64,000 bases of DNA from Marimicrobium sp963976735 (GTDB taxonomy: Bacteria > Pseudomonadota > Gammaproteobacteria > Pseudomonadales > Halieaceae), in NCBI GenBank assembly GCA_963976735.1, contig CAXBLZ010000008.1, forward strand, positions 10,335 to 74,334. Reading direction: 5' to 3'. A program made the translations under genes and the position numbers. The notes beneath the pieces are model-generated. The model worked only from the letters and a program-made list of their open reading frames with translations. It did no database searches and was not told the origin of the DNA. This document shows, piece after piece, positions 55,260 to 64,000 of the stretch (positions within the stretch are counted from its first letter, which is position 1; each line of letters starts with the position of its first letter).

Positions 55260-56501
55260 TCATTTGCCAAGCTCCAGAGTATCGCAACAATCGCGGACTG
55301 CACTGGTGAATCTATCACGCGCATTGTACGCTGCAAGTCGCGCCGCGAGTCGCCGCGCGGCATCGCGACAGGAAGCATCGGGCAACATGGCGCTTATGGC
55401 CGCAACCAGTTCACGCGAATTACAGGTCCCCGCCCTCACAACACGTCCTGCACCGGCCTTTGCAATAGCGGCCATATTCAAGTACTGATCAAGGTTATTG
55501 GCTACACCAATCACCGGAACACCTTGTGCCAGCGCCTGGTGGGCTCCGGGACTGCCGCCGTTACAAATCACCAGGCTGGCCATTTTCGCCGCCTCCTCGC
55601 CGGGCAGGTAGGGCGCCATGTAAACATTTTCGGGGACACGCTCCGGCAACGGTTTACCCGCAGTAGATACCAGTGCGGTGACATTGAGTTCACCCAGCGC
55701 GGCAATGAGTTCGGGGAGCAGACGGGCATTGCCGGAGCTGCCCAGTGTCACATACACGACGGGCAAATCCCGTGGGAAATGCTGCCACCAGTCTGGCCGG
55801 GGATCTCTGGGTGACCACACGACAGGGCCAATAAACCGGTGGTGCGACGGCAGTTGTTGCATGTCAAACAGCTCCGGAATATCGGCATACAAGGTGCAAT
55901 CGGCATGGGTATACACACGCCTCAGATCGAAGCCCAGGCTGGGCAAGCCATACTGACGACGCAATCGGTGCATGGGGAGGCAGTGCAGTGCGAAGGCAAA
56001 AGGGCGCCCGAGAGAGAACAGCCACTGGCCGAGGGTTACACCGAGAGCCCTCGTCAACGGCAGCTCGGGCACAGTGTAGTCCTGCCGGCTATACGGCGAC
56101 CAATACGCATTACTCAGAGAAATATAAGGCACTGCCGCGAGTTCGGCGCTCACCGCCAGCGACAACCTGAAATCGCCGACGATGATATCGGGTTGTACCC
56201 GAGTGATGAGTTGCAGATCCTCCTCGACATAGGCGCTCAGCGTCGGCAGATCATAGACGGGTTTGCCGGCAGCCAGCGCGCCCAGAAATTGCGCCGGCGA
56301 GATTGACCGCATGTCGTGCTCTATCAGGGACAGTGTTCCCAGCAACTCCCGGTACCGCGGATGGTGCGCCAGGTGAACCTCGAACTCCTGTGGGTCAAGC
56401 GCCTGTGCCAGCGTAACAGGGCGCGCCACATGAGCCAGCGTTACCGCCTCGGCAAAAAAGAGGATTCGTATTGCGCGCGAACGCGGCGCGGGTTCGGCCA
56501 T
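55260..56501 (-). CDS. UGT-like glycosyltransferase (GT1/GT28 superfamily)
   Basis: A 413-residue GT-B enzyme related to macrolide/MGT-type UGTs. The C-terminal donor site reads NGGSPGAHQALAQGVPVIGV, the UGT-like nucleotide-sugar motif. It begins ILFFAEAVTLAHVARPVTLAQAL. It has no signal or membrane helix. It could glycosylate a lipid or small molecule rather than the main polymer. It ends the pair with the ThiF-nitroreductase gene, 3 bases apart. Confidence 0.85.
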   Translation of the reverse strand: MAEPAPRSRAIRILFFAEAVTLAHVARPVTLAQALDPQEFEVHLAHHPRYRELLGTLSLIEHDMRSISPAQFLGALAAGKPVYDLPTLSAYVEEDLQLITRVQPDIIVGDFRLSLAVSAELAAVPYISLSNAYWSPYSRQDYTVPELPLTRALGVTLGQWLFSLGRPFAFALHCLPMHRLRRQYGLPSLGFDLRRVYTHADCTLYADIPELFDMQQLPSHHRFIGPVVWSPRDPRPDWWQHFPRDLPVVYVTLGSSGNARLLPELIAALGELNVTALVSTAGKPLPERVPENVYMAPYLPGEEAAKMASLVICNGGSPGAHQALAQGVPVIGVANNLDQYLNMAAIAKAGAGRVVRAGTCNSRELVAAISAMLPDASCRDAARRLAARLAAYNARDRFTSAVRDCCDTLELGK

Positions 56502-56504
56502 GCG

Positions 56505-58475
56505 TTATTCGCTGGGCGCGTCGGTGAGCAGCGATTCCAGTGGTGGTCGCACTGAACGGGACCGGGGCGCGGGCCCAAAACCAACCCTCCCCATATAGAG
56601 CCTCTGCAGCGGTTGCACCGATGTGCCCACCAGGGTACTCAACTCAGCGGCCAGTTTTTCCGCCAGGGCCTGCTCCGCTGCAATTGATGTGAATGTGCGG
56701 GACTGGGCGATATAGCGAGAGAAAATGACCGGAGTCATCTCCGGCTGCAACTGCAATCCCAAACGTGTGGCTTGTAACCAGAAACGCTGCATCGCACGAC
56801 CGCCAGCCAGGTAATCCTCAACCGTCTGCAGGGGCTTGTCGGCGACAATCACAAAGTGCGCAGCGCAACCCAGTGCTGTGCGCAAATCCATCTGCAGCCG
56901 CGGCAACCACGTGCCAGCGAAAAAGCGGTTCAGCAAGCGCACCCGCCCCCAACTTTGCAGCGCCCAGCGCATGATCCGGCGCGTCGGCGCATCCAGGCCC
57001 AGCGCGCCTTCGGGAATGTGGTGTTCACTGAACTGCACACCCCACTCAATATTCTGCCTGTGGACTGCATAGGCCTCTGGCGTAGAAAGACGAATATGGG
57101 CATTGTGAAAAAGCAGTTTAGCCATCTGTCGCCGTCCGGTCCCACCTTCAATCCAGACCACGCTGAACCCCTCCCCCACCGCTTGCTCCAGCGCCTGGCG
57201 TTGATGATCTGAGAGACCTCTGGTACTGAAAGGTCGCCGCTGGGTGACCCTGGATTTGACAAAGGGCAGGAGTGCATCAACGGACACCTGCCGGTCGGCG
57301 ATCAATCTGACATCGATGAGTGGCGCTTCTTCGGGAGAATCCGGTCGCAGCGATGCCTCTGCCCTCATCCCCTCGGCGGACGCGGCGATGTTCAACGTCT
57401 CCAGCAGTGCGCCCAGTGCGATTTGGCTCGATGTGCCGTCGAGATCATAGACACACCAGTCGCGGGTATCCCTGCCATGAATGACCACATGGAAGTCATC
57501 GACTATTTCAAAACGCCACGGCTGGTCGTTGTCGCCACTGGGCGCCCAGCGGGCGAAGTCCAGAATGCGCTCAATCGGACGTGCCCGGGGTTTCACATCC
57601 TCATGGCCTGCTGTCGGCTTGCGGGCGTTGAGCCGTTTGCGCGCGATCATGAGCCCGAGCCGCTGTATGGGATTCGCGTTGCCCCATGGGCGCCACGTAG
57701 TCACCAGTCGGTTGCGATAGGCGTCGAAGTGGATACCCCGCGGAGCCGCCGGCACCCCGCCCCGCGCCAACAGTATTTTGAGCGCATATGTCCCTGCGAA
57801 GCCCGCGCAGAGCTCACACGCCATGGGAGTTGAGGGCGCTTTGCCCGCTTCAAAATCGACCTTGCTGTCATCGGCCAGATAAGCCAGTTGCTGAGGGTTT
57901 GGTGCCAGACCCAGCATAAACCGGAGCGCCTGCTCTTCCCTTGACCGACCTTCGAGCAGGAAATACTCTTCAAAACTCATCTTTCCCGGGAAAAAGCATA
58001 ACACTGCCGCCCCCATGCCCAGTGGCGCGGCAGTGATAGCAGGGATACCCTTGGCATAGCAGGCTGCGAATACCGCCCGGCGAATATCGAGCGCAAAAAA
58101 ATCCAGCGAATCGACGTACAGGTCGACCCCCTCGAGGAAAGTATCCAGGTTGTCAACATCCACCCCGGTGGGAAACTGTTCAATACCAAGATCCGGATTG
58201 ACACCCCGGGCCAACTCCACCATCACCTCGAGTTTGTTCCGTCCCAGATGGGGAGTGCTGGCACCCGCCTGGCGGTTGAAATTGGCGAGTTCAAACTGGT
58301 CGTAATCTGCGAGATTAAACTGGCCGATGCCAAGCCGTGTCAGCGTCAGCAGGTGGCTGCCACCGACACCCCCCATACCCGCAATCGCAACGCGCTTGTT
58401 GCGCAGAACCTCCTGCTCTGTTTCGGTCACCCAGCCCAGGTTCCGGGAAAAGGCCTCGTGGTAATCAAACGACAT
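56505..58475 (-). CDS. ThiF-like adenylyltransferase fused to a nitroreductase domain
   Basis: A 656-residue fusion. Residues 1-270 are a ThiF/E1-like domain with the nucleotide site VAIAGMGGVGGSHLLTLTRL, and LADYDQFELANFNRQ and the cysteine-containing MACELCAG. Residues about 295-620 are a flavin nitroreductase (ILDFARWAPSGDNDQPW and the Acg-type HFVIVADKPLQ). The ThiF domain would adenylate a C-terminal carboxylate; the flavin domain would oxidise or reduce. Adjacent genes are the UGT and the exosortase acyltransferase, so it is probably one pathway. Confidence 0.88.
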   Translation of the reverse strand: MSFDYHEAFSRNLGWVTETEQEVLRNKRVAIAGMGGVGGSHLLTLTRLGIGQFNLADYDQFELANFNRQAGASTPHLGRNKLEVMVELARGVNPDLGIEQFPTGVDVDNLDTFLEGVDLYVDSLDFFALDIRRAVFAACYAKGIPAITAAPLGMGAAVLCFFPGKMSFEEYFLLEGRSREEQALRFMLGLAPNPQQLAYLADDSKVDFEAGKAPSTPMACELCAGFAGTYALKILLARGGVPAAPRGIHFDAYRNRLVTTWRPWGNANPIQRLGLMIARKRLNARKPTAGHEDVKPRARPIERILDFARWAPSGDNDQPWRFEIVDDFHVVIHGRDTRDWCVYDLDGTSSQIALGALLETLNIAASAEGMRAEASLRPDSPEEAPLIDVRLIADRQVSVDALLPFVKSRVTQRRPFSTRGLSDHQRQALEQAVGEGFSVVWIEGGTGRRQMAKLLFHNAHIRLSTPEAYAVHRQNIEWGVQFSEHHIPEGALGLDAPTRRIMRWALQSWGRVRLLNRFFAGTWLPRLQMDLRTALGCAAHFVIVADKPLQTVEDYLAGGRAMQRFWLQATRLGLQLQPEMTPVIFSRYIAQSRTFTSIAAEQALAEKLAAELSTLVGTSVQPLQRLYMGRVGFGPAPRSRSVRPPLESLLTDAPSE

Positions 58476-58641
58476 TCAGAGCCTCGAATTCCATTGCAAC
58501 GATCTGCACAGCCGGACTGACCCATTTAAGGACTGCCCATGCGGCCGGTCGACTCGCATCTTATGCAGCGACCGTCGCAATGACAAGTGCGCGCCAGAAT
58601 TAAGGCAGTGCACGGCACGACTGACAGGCCGAAAACCGCAT

Positions 58642-59475
58642 TTAACTGGCAAATTGTGGCCGCTTGAAAGGTGACCAGCCTCCCCTCCCAACTCGATTCC
58701 TGAGGCTGGTTGCGGACCGCACTGTCGCAGCGCGCCGGTCGGTGGAGGCCGCCGCGGAAAAATCGGCAAGTATGGCATCGTAGAACTCTTTGAACTCATC
58801 TTCCAGCGTACTCACCCCCTCGCGCGTTTCCCAGTAAAAAGGGGACCGGATTCCATGGTATTGGATCTCCTCACCCGCGGGACGCGCAAGCAGTCCCGAT
58901 CGCCGGAGAAGGCGGGGAAGAAAGGGTTCCATCATCGCAAAACAGTGCGGACGGCCTATCAGTTCGCTCAGGGCGAGTGCGGACAGGATCGTGGCCATCG
59001 CAACCAGGGGAAAGGTGCGCTGTTCCCGGGAACTGAACTCCAGCGCGGAGATTTCGCCAAATCGTGACTCGCCCTCTCCCGGACGACGGCGAAACGCCCC
59101 ATCCACTCCCAGCCGGGAAAACTCACAGACGGTGTCACGCCGGCCATCGAATGCGCGAATAATCTGTTGATCGATAGCGCTGCTACAATACCGCTCCATC
59201 GGCATCAACCGGTGCTCATCCGCCATTACCAGCCTTGCACAGCCGGCGGGCATGCCGGTAGCCTTGTGGACGACCAGGCTGTGCCTGGAATGAGCATCGA
59301 ACTCGTCTGACTCCAACTGATTCGGGCAGGCTTCTGCGGGTTCATACTGGAATTCCTCGCAGTACACCCGATACCGAACCCGATACACACTGTTTAACTG
59401 TTCCGGTGTATTCGCCTGCTCAATAGTGAAGTACCGTTGAAATTCCTCGACCAGGGACTTGCTCTTTTTTTCCAT
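58642..59475 (-). CDS. PEP-CTERM/exosortase system-associated acyltransferase
   Basis: About 277 residues, LuxI/FeeM-like. Key motifs are YRVRYRVYCEEF, GCARLVMADE and CEFSRLGV (the E-SR motif), as expected for an N-acyl amino acid synthase type. Start ATG at 59475 with GGTGA five bases upstream; a GTG at 59484 is in frame. It probably uses acyl-ACP or acyl-CoA. The ACP at 2845-3093 is a possible donor partner. It heads the run with ThiF-nitroreductase and UGT. Confidence 0.9.
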   Translation of the reverse strand: MEKKSKSLVEEFQRYFTIEQANTPEQLNSVYRVRYRVYCEEFQYEPAEACPNQLESDEFDAHSRHSLVVHKATGMPAGCARLVMADEHRLMPMERYCSSAIDQQIIRAFDGRRDTVCEFSRLGVDGAFRRRPGEGESRFGEISALEFSSREQRTFPLVAMATILSALALSELIGRPHCFAMMEPFLPRLLRRSGLLARPAGEEIQYHGIRSPFYWETREGVSTLEDEFKEFYDAILADFSAAASTDRRAATVRSATSLRNRVGRGGWSPFKRPQFAS

Positions 59476-59575
59476 AAGAATCACCCAAGTAACACGGCCA
59501 CCGGGATACCCCTTGCTGCACCCGGAGCGTCGAACGCCACAGTAGCGCCAAGCCCAAAGCGAGTAAAGGGACTAC

Positions 59576-60067
59576 TCACTCGATCCTGCTTTGAAGATGC
59601 AAAATCAGGTCGCCCATGGCGTCATCTATTATCTGAAAAACCCGCGCAAAGCCTTCGGCACTGCCAAAATACGGGTCGGGCACTTCGATCAAGCCTTGTT
59701 GCCGGTGATGACTCAGCAAAAAGGAGATCTTGTCGTGCTGCTCAACCGGGCACATCTGCAGGAGATCGCGCATATTTGCCTCATCCATTGCGAAAACGAA
59801 ATCACTGCGCTGCATATCACGCTCTGTAACACGGCGCGCCTTCATTGCGGACAAATCTATACCGCGCAGGGCGGCAACCTTTTGCGCTCTCTGGTCCGGC
59901 CGACAGCCCGGCATCGAGCACCGGGTGCCCGCCGAACTCACGTCTACCGTGCCGCGCAATGGCGATTGCTGCAAGTGGTGCCGCAGCAGCCCTTCCGCCA
60001 TAGGCGAGCGACAAATATTCTCCGTACAGACCAGCAGTACGCGGGTCTTGCGCTGAAACAGGGTCAA
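59576..60067 (-). CDS. Low-molecular-weight protein tyrosine phosphatase
   Basis: About 163 residues. The P-loop VCTENICRS holds Cys14 and Arg20, and VPDPYFG carries the general acid. It is complete. The TTG at 60067 is chosen because GGAGG lies 7 bases upstream (60075-60079), while a GTG at 60094 has no such site. It probably dephosphorylates the autokinase encoded at 25833-26888 or other tyrosine-phosphorylated proteins of the locus. Confidence 0.9.
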   Translation of the reverse strand: MTLFQRKTRVLLVCTENICRSPMAEGLLRHHLQQSPLRGTVDVSSAGTRCSMPGCRPDQRAQKVAALRGIDLSAMKARRVTERDMQRSDFVFAMDEANMRDLLQMCPVEQHDKISFLLSHHRQQGLIEVPDPYFGSAEGFARVFQIIDDAMGDLILHLQSRIE

Positions 60068-60190
60068 GCAAAGGCCTCCGGGAGAACGGCGCACGAAACG
60101 GACTGTCGCACGCTACTTCGCCGCACATGCTACCAGAGTTTGAATCCAGACGGTGATAATGAAACCAGGCCGCGGACCAGCAGCCGACAG

Positions 60191-60985
60191 TCACGGAGCA
60201 GGCTGAGCCACGCCATCGAGCAGGGGCTGAATGTACTTCGCCGGAATAGCATAGGTAATACCGGATGGCCGGGCCAACATCGTCTCCCGGGTTTCCTTTA
60301 CCACGACGCTGTTCACCACCCCAATCACACGCCCGCCAGTCAACTCGAATACCGGGCTGCCGCTGTTTCCCGGATAGGCAGTCGCGTCCAGTTGAAAGGC
60401 CTCAAACCCGCTGCGCATGCGCTTGATCTTCACTGAATTCAACCTATCCGAGTGCGCCGAGGGCGGCGCCGCCGGAGCAATAGCGGAGATTGTGCCGCGG
60501 TGCGTGACGGGGTAAAGCCCCAGTGCCATGCCCAGCGGGAACCCTGTAAACGCGATATCCTGGCCCTCCCTTACCGAATTCGAGTCACCCAGTTGCAACG
60601 CCGGCAGCCTGGACCCCTGAATTTCCAGCAGCACAAGATCGTGCTCTTCATCCGTGCGCACCACCGTCGCCGGGTGGGCAGTGACATGCACCCCGCGCCC
60701 GCTGAACACCGACAGAGTCTGGTTGTTATCGGAATCGAGCTGCAGACCGGTGACATGGGCGTTGGTAATAATATGTCGCCCATCGCCCACCACAAACCCT
60801 GTCGCCAGGTAAACGACCCTATCGCCCTTCACATTCGGCTGGCGTGGGGGATAGGAGGTCCCCACCCCGACCACGCCAGGCCTGATCTTATCGATCAACT
60901 CCGGCAGTCCCGCAGTGACGACAGGGGGGGCCATTAGCAGGCAGATCAAAGTGCAGACTCGAAGCGACGCCGGGAATCCTTTCAT
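60191..60985 (-). CDS. Secreted trypsin-like serine protease
   Basis: About 264 residues with a signal peptide (TLICLLMAPPVVTAG). The chymotrypsin-fold triad is visible: His in TNAHVTG, Asp in EEHDLVLLE, Ser in PGNSGSPVF. It lacks a PDZ domain, so it is not a full DegP. It acts in the periplasm or outside. The ATG at 60985 is preferred to a TTG two codons upstream. It lies between the phosphatase and the divergent ligase gene. Confidence 0.85.
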   Translation of the reverse strand: MKGFPASLRVCTLICLLMAPPVVTAGLPELIDKIRPGVVGVGTSYPPRQPNVKGDRVVYLATGFVVGDGRHIITNAHVTGLQLDSDNNQTLSVFSGRGVHVTAHPATVVRTDEEHDLVLLEIQGSRLPALQLGDSNSVREGQDIAFTGFPLGMALGLYPVTHRGTISAIAPAAPPSAHSDRLNSVKIKRMRSGFEAFQLDATAYPGNSGSPVFELTGGRVIGVVNSVVVKETRETMLARPSGITYAIPAKYIQPLLDGVAQPAP

Positions 60986-61122
60986 GTGCAATTACTCACA
61001 GTTAACCATTATTGCCATTGTCCCCATCCCGGATTCATCGCACAATCCGCGCTGAGCCGCCATTGAGTGAGCTACAATATCACCCTTCCCCCGACGAGCC
61101 ACAGCCCATTATCCCCATTACG

Positions 61123-62730
61123 ATGCCAGACCTGATCCACCAGTTTATCGCCCGCAGCGCACTGACCACGCCCGATGCGCCCGCATTGCTGTTCAAAGAT
61201 CAGTGCGTGCTCTATGCCGAACTACAGCAACAGGTCAAAACCGTCGCCCATGCCCTTCTGGGATTAGGGATCGGACCCGGGGAACGGGTGGCCGTCTACC
61301 TGCCCAAACAGCCGGAGACCGTCTTTGGGGTGTTTGGTGCAGCGGCGGCAGGAGCGTGCTTTGTTCCGATCAACCCGCTGCTGAAACCACGTCAGTTGGC
61401 GCATATATTGCCCCATTGCAATGTCAGGGTGCTGGTTACCTCAAGCACGCGGCTGGAAATGCTGGCAGAGGTTGTCAGGGGCTGCCCTGACCTGCACACC
61501 ATCGTCATCGTCGAGGAGCATATACCGGAAAGTCTGCGCGACCTTCCGCAGCAGCTGATGAGCTACGCGGAGTTTAGCCGCTCCGTCAAAAGTGACGCCC
61601 CCCCTCCGCACCGTCGCATCGATACCGACATGGCCGCCATCCTCTATACCTCGGGCAGCACCGGCAACCCGAAAGGGGTCGTGCTGTCTCATCGCAATAT
61701 GGTCGCTGGCGCTCGCAGTGTCGCCAGTTACCTCGGCAACGTACCTGAAGACCGCGTACTGGCGGTTCTCCCGCTCAGTTTTGACGCTGGTCTCAGCCAG
61801 CTGACCACCGCATTCTCGGTTGGTGCAGCCGTCGTCCTGATGGACTACCTGCTGCCGCGCGATGTGATCCGCGCTGTAGCGCGCTACGGCATAACCGGCC
61901 TCGCAGCCGTACCCCCGCTATGGAACCAACTCAAGGACCTGGCGTGGCCTGCAGCGGCCGTTGCCTCACTGCGCTATATCACGAACACCGGTGGCGCCAT
62001 GCCCGTACCCACCACACAGGCTTTGCAAAAGACCTTGCCGCAGACGCAGATTTTCCTGATGTACGGCCTCACTGAGTCATTCCGCTCCACGTACCTGCCG
62101 CCGGATCAGGTCGCGATACGTCCGGATTCAATGGGCAAGGCCATCCCGAATGCGGAAATATTGGTTATCAATGAGGACGGCCGGGAATGCGGCCCGGGAG
62201 AACCGGGAGAGCTGGTTCATCGCGGGGCGCTGGTAAGCCTGGGCTACTGGAACGACCCGGAGAAAACGGCCGAGCGCTTTAAACCCTGCCCCACACAACC
62301 GCCGGAAATACCCACTACCGAACTGGCAGTCTGGTCAGGCGACCAGGTGATGAAAGACGAGGAAGGCTACCTCTATTTCATCAGTCGCAAGGACGAAATG
62401 ATAAAAACCTCAGGCTATCGCGTGAGTCCGACAGAAGTAGAGGAGAGCGCTTACGCCTCGGGCCTGGTCGCTGCGGCAGCGGCATTAGGCCTCCCTCATG
62501 CCGGACTGGGGCAGGCCATTTTACTGATCATCACTCCGGGCCCGGAGGCGGTTGCAGACCAGCATCTGGAAGAGGCGGTGATGGCACACTGTCGCCGGGA
62601 ACTACCCAATTTTATGGTACCCGGTATAATCGTCTCCCGCAGCGCCCTGCCCCACAACCAGAATGGCAAAATCGACCGGCGCGCGCTCCTCGAAGAGTAT
62701 CAGGATTTATTTCAGGCGACTCCCGCATGA
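61123..62730 (+). CDS. Exosortase A system acyl-CoA ligase (AMP-forming)
   Basis: About 535 residues, ANL superfamily. The P-loop ILYTSGSTGNPKGV, the adenylate motif MYGLTESFRST, and the C-terminal NGKIDRRAL with the catalytic lysine (NGKID) are present. It would activate an acid as an acyl-adenylate and load CoA or the ACP. The ATG at 61123 is used; the frame extends to a TTG at 61012, but the added residues have no family match. It overlaps the decarboxylase gene by ATGA. Confidence 0.92.
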   Translation: MPDLIHQFIARSALTTPDAPALLFKDQCVLYAELQQQVKTVAHALLGLGIGPGERVAVYLPKQPETVFGVFGAAAAGACFVPINPLLKPRQLAHILPHCNVRVLVTSSTRLEMLAEVVRGCPDLHTIVIVEEHIPESLRDLPQQLMSYAEFSRSVKSDAPPPHRRIDTDMAAILYTSGSTGNPKGVVLSHRNMVAGARSVASYLGNVPEDRVLAVLPLSFDAGLSQLTTAFSVGAAVVLMDYLLPRDVIRAVARYGITGLAAVPPLWNQLKDLAWPAAAVASLRYITNTGGAMPVPTTQALQKTLPQTQIFLMYGLTESFRSTYLPPDQVAIRPDSMGKAIPNAEILVINEDGRECGPGEPGELVHRGALVSLGYWNDPEKTAERFKPCPTQPPEIPTTELAVWSGDQVMKDEEGYLYFISRKDEMIKTSGYRVSPTEVEESAYASGLVAAAAALGLPHAGLGQAILLIITPGPEAVADQHLEEAVMAHCRRELPNFMVPGIIVSRSALPHNQNGKIDRRALLEEYQDLFQATPA

Positions 62731-63977
62731 GCGATTCCTCAAATGCTACCAAGGCGCCAGAGCACGCGCCGATGCACCAGTTCGAAGTGGTCGACAACTG
62801 TCTGCACATTGGCGGCCAGCCGCTGACGGCGCTCGCAGACAGAGTGGGTAAAACACCCTTCTACGCGTATGACCGCACCGTTATAAACGCCCAGGTCGAT
62901 GCCCTGCGCGGCGCACTGCCACCGCGCGTGCACCTGCACTATGCAATGAAGGCCAACCCGATGCCGGAAGTGGTACAGCACCTGGCCGCAATCACCGATG
63001 GTCTGGACGTCGCCTCGGCGGGTGAACTGCGCATAGCGCTTGAAACGGGAATCGATCCGACCAGCATCAGCTTTGCCGGGCCTGGAAAATCCCCAGAAGA
63101 CCTCGAACTGGCCGTGGCCAGCGGTGTCATCATCAATATGGAATCACGCCGCGAGATGGAGCGTGTCGCCGTGCTTGCCGAGCGCTGCGGCAGGCGTCCA
63201 CCAGTCGCAATTCGTGTCAATCCCGATTTCGAACTGAAGGCTGCCGGAATGAAAATGGGCAGCGGCCCCAAACCCTTTGGCGTCGATGCCGAGCAGGTAC
63301 CGGCCATGATGGAGGCGCTGTCATCACTACCGCTGGACTTCGTCGGGTTCCACATTTTCAGTGGATCGCAAAACTTGCGTCCCCAGGCCATTATCGAGGC
63401 ACAGACCAAGACATTCGAGCTCGCCTATCACCTCAACCAGGCTGCTCCCGCGCCGATACGCTGGCTGAATATCGGGGGCGGACTGGGTATTCCCTACTTT
63501 CCGGGTGAGCGCCATCTCGACCTGGCCGCGATCGCTGCCAATCTGGCCGAATTGGTCCAGACCGCCGCCGCGCGGCTACCGGAGGCCGAAATCGTGATGG
63601 AACTCGGGCGCTACCTCGTCGCCGAAGCCGGTATTTACGTCTGCGAGGTGGTGGACAAAAAAGAGTCGCGGGGAGAGACGTTCCTGGTAACCAATGGCGG
63701 TTTGCACCATCACCTTGCCGCCTCCGGCAACTTCGGGCAGGTTATTCGTAAAAACTACCCGCTGTGCTTGGGCAACCGCGTTGCCGGCGATACGCCCGAA
63801 GAGGTCAACGTGGTCGGCCCGCTGTGCACGCCGCTGGACGTACTGGGACACCGTGTCACCCTCCCCGCTGCGGTGCCGGGAGACCTGATTGTGCTATTCC
63901 AGTCTGGTGCCTACGGCCTCAGTGCCAGCCCTGTCAATTTCCTGAGCCAACCGCTGCCTGGGGAAATTCTGGTCTGA
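62727..63977 (+). CDS. Exosortase A system PLP-dependent decarboxylase
   Basis: A 416-residue fold III (alanine racemase/ornithine decarboxylase type) enzyme. The pyridoxal lysine is in HYAMKANPMPEV, and GGGLGIPYF binds phosphate; FQSGAYGLS ends the C-terminal domain. It resembles DAP or ornithine decarboxylases and may make a diamine or amino acid for the locus. It is coupled to the ligase by ATGA. Its stop is 23 bases from the window edge. Confidence 0.92.
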   Translation: MSDSSNATKAPEHAPMHQFEVVDNCLHIGGQPLTALADRVGKTPFYAYDRTVINAQVDALRGALPPRVHLHYAMKANPMPEVVQHLAAITDGLDVASAGELRIALETGIDPTSISFAGPGKSPEDLELAVASGVIINMESRREMERVAVLAERCGRRPPVAIRVNPDFELKAAGMKMGSGPKPFGVDAEQVPAMMEALSSLPLDFVGFHIFSGSQNLRPQAIIEAQTKTFELAYHLNQAAPAPIRWLNIGGGLGIPYFPGERHLDLAAIAANLAELVQTAAARLPEAEIVMELGRYLVAEAGIYVCEVVDKKESRGETFLVTNGGLHHHLAASGNFGQVIRKNYPLCLGNRVAGDTPEEVNVVGPLCTPLDVLGHRVTLPAAVPGDLIVLFQSGAYGLSASPVNFLSQPLPGEILV

Positions 63978-64000
63978 CACCAGAGCCAACACCAGAGCCA

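Overview
This window is almost entirely one large cell-surface locus: an exosortase A (XrtA/EpsH) PEP-CTERM exopolysaccharide region from a Gram-negative proteobacterium. Outer-membrane lipoproteins, beta-barrels, a sigma-54 activator with Fis-type HTH, and CRP-type palindromes point to a gammaproteobacterium. A marine group such as the Halieaceae is my guess from gene style only. No tRNA, rRNA, CRISPR array, transposase or integrase was seen.

Left part (1-8.7 kb): a left-truncated asparagine-synthase-type amidotransferase, two copies of the exosortase-associated hydrolase 1/hydrolase 2 pair, an acyl carrier protein, a GNAT-type acyltransferase, a sulfotransferase, and an ATP-grasp protein fused to a low-molecular-weight tyrosine phosphatase. 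From 9.1 to 11.8 kb on the plus strand lie a family 2 glycosyltransferase, a second sulfotransferase and a secreted TPR protein.

Core (11.9-31.8 kb, minus strand): export ATPase/OmpA fusion, Wza-like exporter, Wzz-like chain-length protein, tyrosine autokinase, outer-membrane barrel, WecB epimerase, DUF3473 deacetylase, FemAB-like protein, XrtA fused to an EpsI-like domain, two family 4 glycosyltransferases, an amidotransferase, a CapK-like adenylate-forming enzyme, an O-antigen-ligase-like protein and a second deacetylase. Many neighbours overlap by 1-4 bases (ATGA or TGATG), so they are probably translated together.

Middle (31.9-45.2 kb): a two-helix membrane peptide; a cassette of a small cysteine-containing secreted protein, a PqqD-like protein, an HprK-related kinase and a nucleotidyltransferase; two genes for UDP-GalNAcA-type precursor synthesis; the PrsK/PrsR two-component system; the first PrsT TPR lipoprotein; and a LuxI-like acyltransferase.

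Right part (45.7-64 kb): an RND transporter, LolA-like protein and outer-membrane barrel; one PEP-CTERM target protein preceded by a clear sigma-54 promoter; a second PrsT; a left-handed-beta-helix acyltransferase; a UGT-like glycosyltransferase; a ThiF-nitroreductase fusion; an exosortase-associated acyltransferase; a free tyrosine phosphatase; a trypsin-like protease; and the exosortase-associated acyl-CoA ligase and PLP-dependent decarboxylase.

Working model (inference): the locus builds and exports an acidic polysaccharide from N-acetylated uronic-acid precursors. It is probably modified by amidation, deacetylation, acylation and sulfation. XrtA processes PEP-CTERM proteins in step with it. 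PrsK/PrsR with RpoN switches on PEP-CTERM genes, and a CRP-type regulator may control export. The least understood parts are the HprK/PqqD/nucleotidyltransferase cassette, the ATP-grasp-phosphatase fusion, the ThiF-nitroreductase fusion and the two acyltransferase modules.
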